In this document: positions 5,554-8,325 of the stretch, in pieces | How positions within the stretch are numbered: the first letter of the stretch is position 1 | Layout: each line of letters begins with the position of its first letter | NCBI GenBank assembly: GCA_029945495.1 | Contig: JAQSCR010000587.1 | Span: forward strand, 1-8,325 | DNA: 8,325 bases | Reading direction: 5' to 3' | Source of the DNA: Pseudolabrys sp. | Lineage (GTDB): Bacteria > Pseudomonadota > Alphaproteobacteria > Rhizobiales > Xanthobacteraceae | Made by a program: the position numbers and the translations under genes | Notes under the pieces: model-generated | What the model saw: the letters and a program-made list of their open reading frames with translations, nothing else | What the model was told of the DNA's origin: nothing | Databases searched by the model: none

Positions 5554-6507
5554 ATGTCGGGCAAAAACGGTGCGATCAAGCTGCTCGCCGGCAATTCCAA
5601 CCCAGCTCTCGCCCAGGAAATCGCCGATTACCTCAAGACGCCGCTGACCAAGGCGGTGGTGCGGCGCTTCGCCGATATGGAGATCTTCGTCGAGATCCAG
5701 GAAAACGTCCGCGGCGCCGACTGCTTCGTGATCCAGTCGACCTCGTTTCCGGCCAACGACCACCTGATGGAATTGCTGATCATCATCGACGCGCTGCGCC
5801 GCTCGTCGGCGCGCCGCATCACCGCGGTGATCCCGTATTTCGGCTATTCGCGCCAGGACCGTAAACCGGGACCGCGCACGCCGATCTCGGCCAAGCTGGT
5901 CGCCAACCTGATCACGCATGCCGGCGCCAACCGCGTCATGACGCTCGACCTGCATGCCGGACAGATCCAGGGATTCTTCGACATCCCGACCGACAATCTC
6001 TACGCCTCGCCGGTCATGGTACGCGACATCAAGGAGCGCTTCCAACTCGACAACGTCATGGTGGTGTCGCCCGACGTCGGCGGCGTGGTGCGTGCGCGTG
6101 GCTTGGCCAAACGCATCAACGCCCCGCTCGCCATCATCGACAAGCGGCGCGAGCGCGCCGGTGAATCCGAAGTGATGAACGTCATCGGCGAGGTCGAGGG
6201 CTACACTTGCGTGCTGGTCGACGACATCGTCGATTCAGGCGGCACGCTGGTGAACGCCGCCGACGCGCTGCTCAAGAACGGCGCCAAGGCGGTCTATGCC
6301 TATATCAGCCACGGCGTGCTGTCCGGCGGCGCGGTCGCGCGCATCGCCAAGTCGCGGCTGAAGGAACTCGTCATCACCGATTCAATTCAGCCGACCGTCG
6401 AAGTGCGGGCTGCGGGAAATATACGAGTCCTGCCAATCGCTTCGCTGATCGGCGAAGCCGTCGCGCGCACCGCGCATGAAGAGTCGGTGTCGTCGTTGTT
6501 CGACTGA
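5554..6507 (+). CDS. prs: Ribose-phosphate pyrophosphokinase (PRPP synthetase, class I)
   Basis: This cytosolic hexameric enzyme makes 5-phosphoribosyl-1-pyrophosphate from ribose 5-phosphate and ATP, feeding purine, pyrimidine, NAD, histidine and tryptophan synthesis. The 317-aa length matches the family (E. coli 315). Motifs seen are FADMEIFVEIQENVRG (residues 39-54) and the ATP-site segment YFGYSRQDRKPGPRTPISAK (95-114). The metal/ATP histidine is in DLHAGQIQGFF (His134), the catalytic flexible loop is DKRRER (Lys197, Arg199), and the PRPP-binding loop is VLVDDIVDSGGTL (220-232). The start follows GAGGG at 7 nt spacing. An out-of-frame ATG at 5540 is not used. The gene has its own candidate promoter, and a hairpin follows downstream at 6565-6587. 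Identification is secure. Confidence 0.97.
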   Translation: MSGKNGAIKLLAGNSNPALAQEIADYLKTPLTKAVVRRFADMEIFVEIQENVRGADCFVIQSTSFPANDHLMELLIIIDALRRSSARRITAVIPYFGYSRQDRKPGPRTPISAKLVANLITHAGANRVMTLDLHAGQIQGFFDIPTDNLYASPVMVRDIKERFQLDNVMVVSPDVGGVVRARGLAKRINAPLAIIDKRRERAGESEVMNVIGEVEGYTCVLVDDIVDSGGTLVNAADALLKNGAKAVYAYISHGVLSGGAVARIAKSRLKELVITDSIQPTVEVRAAGNIRVLPIASLIGEAVARTAHEESVSSLFD

Positions 6508-6549
6508 GGCCGCGATTCAGCCGCGCGGACTTTTGAGTCGTCGCGCAGA

Positions 6550-6590
6550 CCCAGATAAGTCTACGCAATCTGGGCAACCCAGATTGCTTT
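6550..6590 (+). terminator. Hairpins downstream of prs, possible weak terminator
   Basis: A perfect 10-bp stem, GCAATCTGGG (6565-6574) and CCCAGATTGC (6578-6587), with loop CAA is followed by only TTT, so termination would be weak or Rho-assisted. An upstream CCCAGAT (6550-6556) can pair with the same ATCTGGG (6568-6574), giving a mutually exclusive second hairpin. Confidence 0.5.
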
Positions 6591-6613
6591 CCGCAAAACC
6601 GGTTCCCACTTTT
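6591..6613. repeat. Degenerate half-copy of a palindromic intergenic repeat
   Basis: CCGCAAAACCGGTTCCCACTTTTGC-like sequence (split 6591-6600 and 6601-6615) resembles the reverse complement of the element at 2156-2204. Both contain GGTTC, any base, CACT, A or T, then TT. It is also close to the CGGTTCCCACTTTT repeats I know from Rhizobiales. The outer GATCATGC arm is missing. Confidence 0.45.
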
Positions 6614-6738
6614 GCTGGCTGCGCTCCCCGAGTTATCCCCAAAAGACTCACCTTGACGGCGCATTGGCTGTGGAGAGTCGAGTCGGGCCGGTTGCCTAGC
6701 ACCCCCAAATCACTGCTCATTAGGGCTCGAGAATGCCT

Positions 6739-6767
6739 CTGGCGGGCTGAATCGAGAAGGTTATAGT
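6739..6767 (+). promoter_or_regulatory. Weak candidate promoter for the YbjN-proC pair
   Basis: CTGGCG (6739-6744), 17 nt, TATAGT (6762-6767). The -10 is good (5 of 6) and the -35 is poor (3 of 6). It would start transcription near 6774 and leave a leader of about 138 nt before the YbjN ATG. Confidence 0.25.
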
Positions 6768-6911
6768 CATATCGCTCTGTGATTCGTGCTCGCCGTCAAG
6801 GCATCCGTATCCCGCGTTAAATTGTAGTTCGTGCTCAGTTCGGGCGGCTTTCGCCTGACCTTGCGCCGTGCCGTGCGTTTCCCTTCAGGCTCACTTCCGC
6901 GCGGAGACGTC

Positions 6912-7412
6912 ATGTCCCTCACGAGCTACACCGACGAAGCCCGCTTCAATCCTCTCGACGTGGTCGAGCGGCTGGCAGCCGGCAATGACTGGTCGTTCGA
7001 ACGCGCCAGCGAAGACGAGATCACTATTCTCGTCACCGGCCGCTGGGCCGAATATCAGTTGTCCTATACCTGGATGGTCGACATCGAGGCGTTGCATCTG
7101 GCGTGCGCCTTCGACCTCAAGGTTCCCGAGCGCCGCAATGCCGAAGTGCATACGCTGATCGCGCTGATCAACGAGCGGCTCTGGGTCGGGCATTTCGATC
7201 TGTGGCCGACCGAAGGCATCGTCATGTACCGGCACGCTCTACAATTGCCGGCCGGCCAGGAGCCTTCCGGCAAACAATGCGAGGCGCTGCTCGGCACCGC
7301 GCTCGACACCTGCGAGCGTTATTTCACCGCCTTCCAGTTCGTGGTCTGGGCCGGCAAGACGGCCAAGGAAGCGCTCGAGGCCGCCATGTTCGAGACCTCC
7401 GGCGAGGCGTGA
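6912..7412 (+). CDS. YbjN domain-containing protein
   Basis: The 166-aa acidic cytosolic protein has the YbjN-family fold, which is related to the type III secretion chaperone shape. Its pattern is NPLDVVERLAAGNDWSFERASEDEITILVTGRW (split 13-30 and 31-45), YQLSYTWMVDIEALHLACAF (48-67), EVHTLIALINERLWVGHFDLW (split 78-90 and 91-98), EGIVMYRHAL (101-110) and a C-terminal helix CERYFTAFQFVVWAGKTAKE (134-153). E. coli YbjN is linked to stress and motility regulation, but no biochemical activity is established. The ATG at 6912 is preferred over the in-frame ATG at 6831 because GGAG lies 5 nt before it and the protein then starts at the usual MSL-SY-DEAR terminus. It ends 12 bp before proC, a pairing common in alphaproteobacteria, and the two are probably co-transcribed. 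Confidence 0.88.
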   Translation: MSLTSYTDEARFNPLDVVERLAAGNDWSFERASEDEITILVTGRWAEYQLSYTWMVDIEALHLACAFDLKVPERRNAEVHTLIALINERLWVGHFDLWPTEGIVMYRHALQLPAGQEPSGKQCEALLGTALDTCERYFTAFQFVVWAGKTAKEALEAAMFETSGEA

Positions 7413-7424
7413 TATAAGCGCGAC

Positions 7425-8285
7425 ATGAAGAAACCCGCGAAGAAATCGACCAGCGCAAAAACCCTCACCGCCTTTCCCGGCCGTCTCGTCCTGCTCGGCG
7501 CCGGCAAGATGGGCGGCGCCATGCTCGACGGCTGGACCGCGCGCGGTCTCAAACCCAAGCAACTCGTCGTCATCGACCCGCAGGCCGGCAAGGCAATCAA
7601 GGCGCAGGCCAAGCGCGGTCTGGCGCTAAATCCGAAACCCGGTCCGAAAGCCAAGGCCGACGCCGCCGCGATCGTCATCGCGGTCAAGCCGCAGATGGCG
7701 CCTGAGGCGATCCCGCCGGTCGGTCTTTATGTCGGCAAATCGACCTTGGTCGTCTCGATCATGGCCGGCCGCACCATGCGCTTTCTGGAAAGCGTTCTGC
7801 CGCCCGGCACCGCGATTGTGCGGGCCATGCCGAATACGCCGGCCGCGATCTCGCGCGGTATCACCGTTGCCGTGCCGAACGCCAAGGTATCGGCGCGTCA
7901 GCGCAAACTGGCGACCGAGCTGCTTTCTGCCGTCGGCAAGGTCGAATGGGTCAAAGACGAAGCGCTGATCGACGCGGTCACCGCGGTGTCTGGCTCCGGC
8001 CCGGCCTATGTGTTCCTCTTGGCCGAGGCGATGACCAAGGCGGCAATCGCCGCCGGCCTCCCCGCCGATCTGGCTTCCCGGCTGGCGCGCGAAACCGTCG
8101 CCGGTTCCGGCGAGCTGTTGCACCGCTCCGAGCTCGACGCCGCCACCTTGCGCCAGAACGTGACCTCGCCCGGCGGTACCACCGCCGCGGCGCTTGCCGT
8201 GCTGATGGGGCCGGACGGCTTCGACGCGCTGCTGACCAAGGCTATTGCGGCGGCGACAAAAAGGTCGCGCGAATTGGCGGGGTAG
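7425..8285 (+). CDS. proC: Pyrroline-5-carboxylate reductase
   Basis: ProC catalyses the last step of proline synthesis, NAD(P)H-dependent reduction of 1-pyrroline-5-carboxylate to L-proline. The 286-aa protein shows the Rossmann loop LLGAGKMGGAMLDGW (residues 23-37), VIAVKPQ (84-90), AMPNTPAAISRG (134-145), the SGSGPAYVFLLAEAM segment (189-203) and NVTSPGGTTAAAL (245-257), which form the cofactor and substrate sites. It carries a Lys-rich N-terminal extension of about 17 residues (MKKPAKKSTSAKTLTAF) before the first beta strand, slightly longer than in enterobacterial ProC. The start is supported by its position 12 bp after the YbjN stop. The ribosome site is weak (AAGCG), consistent with translational coupling. 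A hairpin repeat follows the stop. Confidence 0.95.
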   Translation: MKKPAKKSTSAKTLTAFPGRLVLLGAGKMGGAMLDGWTARGLKPKQLVVIDPQAGKAIKAQAKRGLALNPKPGPKAKADAAAIVIAVKPQMAPEAIPPVGLYVGKSTLVVSIMAGRTMRFLESVLPPGTAIVRAMPNTPAAISRGITVAVPNAKVSARQRKLATELLSAVGKVEWVKDEALIDAVTAVSGSGPAYVFLLAEAMTKAAIAAGLPADLASRLARETVAGSGELLHRSELDAATLRQNVTSPGGTTAAALAVLMGPDGFDALLTKAIAAATKRSRELAG

Positions 8286-8297
8286 GCTTTCTTCTTC

Positions 8298-8318
8298 ACC
8301 TCTCCCATTGGGAGAGGT
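8298..8318. repeat. Hairpin repeat downstream of proC, cut by window edge
   Basis: ACCTCTCCC-ATT-GGGAGAGGT is a perfect 9-bp stem with a 3-nt loop starting 12 bp after the proC stop and followed by CGGCGCG. From general knowledge, CTTCACCTCTCCC...GGGAGAGGTCGGCGCG is a very common dispersed intergenic repeat in Bradyrhizobium-like genomes and usually continues with a second GC stem, which would lie beyond the window. It has no T tract, so any terminator role would be Rho-assisted or only mRNA 3'-end protection. Confidence 0.6.
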
Positions 8319-8325
8319 CGGCGCG

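Larger units (their letters stand above)
6508..6911. other. 404-bp gene-free region between prs and the YbjN gene
   Basis: No reading frame here looks like a gene. In order it contains two competing hairpins sharing one strand (6550-6587), a degenerate copy of a palindromic repeat (6591-6613), a DnaA-box-like TTATCCCCA (6633-6641), seven GANTC sites between 6514 and 6785, and a candidate promoter ending near 6767. After that I see only the leader of the YbjN gene, with GGAG 5 nt before its ATG. Confidence 0.7.

Noticed and set aside
6633..6677. Possible replication origin (DnaA-like boxes plus GANTC sites)
   Set aside because: Only one near-consensus box and one half-site, no AT-rich unwinding tract, and none of the usual origin neighbours such as dnaA, hemE or repABC. 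It is kept only as part of the GANTC finding.
6831..6911. Upstream in-frame start for the YbjN protein
   Set aside because: It would add 27 basic residues not seen in the family, and the ATG at 6912 has a proper GGAG.

Overview
The window is about 8.3 kb of high-GC chromosomal DNA, almost certainly from a Rhizobiales alphaproteobacterium close to Bradyrhizobium, Rhodopseudomonas or Xanthobacteraceae. Support comes from the Ctc/TL5-type L25 protein, a BA14K-family protein, the wording of the Prs and Lgt motifs, a perfect CtrA-type TTAA-N7-TTAAC box, a cluster of GANTC (CcrM-type) sites, and short palindromic repeats typical of that group. I see no phage, transposon, CRISPR array, rRNA or tRNA. 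This is mostly a housekeeping region, and the more interesting signals are regulatory or repeat-derived.

Layout, left to right. (1) Minus strand: the 5' 239 codons of rplY (ribosomal protein L25, long Ala/Pro tail, running off the left edge). It has a recognisable promoter and a ~94-nt leader containing an intrinsic terminator. (2) Minus strand: ubiK (YqiC/BMFP family, aerobic ubiquinone biosynthesis factor), divergent from the next block. (3) Plus strand: lgt (prolipoprotein diacylglyceryl transferase), then a MidA/NDUFAF7-type methyltransferase (complex I assembly), with a palindromic repeat between them that supplies the lgt stop codon. (4) Minus strand: a small secreted Gly/Tyr/Arg-rich BA14K-like protein, wedged between the methyltransferase and pgeF with zero spacing at its 3' end. 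(5) Plus strand: pgeF (YfiH/LACC1-type oxidoreductase). (6) Plus strand: an unknown lipoprotein preceded by a CtrA-type box. (7) Plus strand: prs (PRPP synthetase) with its own candidate promoter. (8) A ~400-bp gene-free stretch with hairpins, a degenerate repeat copy and the GANTC cluster. (9) Plus strand: a YbjN-domain protein and proC (pyrroline-5-carboxylate reductase), 12 bp apart and probably one operon. A hairpin repeat follows at the right edge.

Functional links are loose. UbiK and the MidA-type protein both bear on the respiratory chain (quinone synthesis and complex I). Lgt would lipidate the lipoprotein encoded 2.5 kb away, as it would every other lipoprotein. Prs supplies PRPP to nucleotide, His and Trp synthesis, ProC makes proline, and PgeF belongs to a family tied to peptidoglycan quality control and purine metabolism. 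I did not find a clearly new multi-gene system. The best leads are the rplY attenuator-like leader, the CtrA box before the unknown lipoprotein, the GANTC-rich gap after prs, and the repeat that forms the end of lgt.
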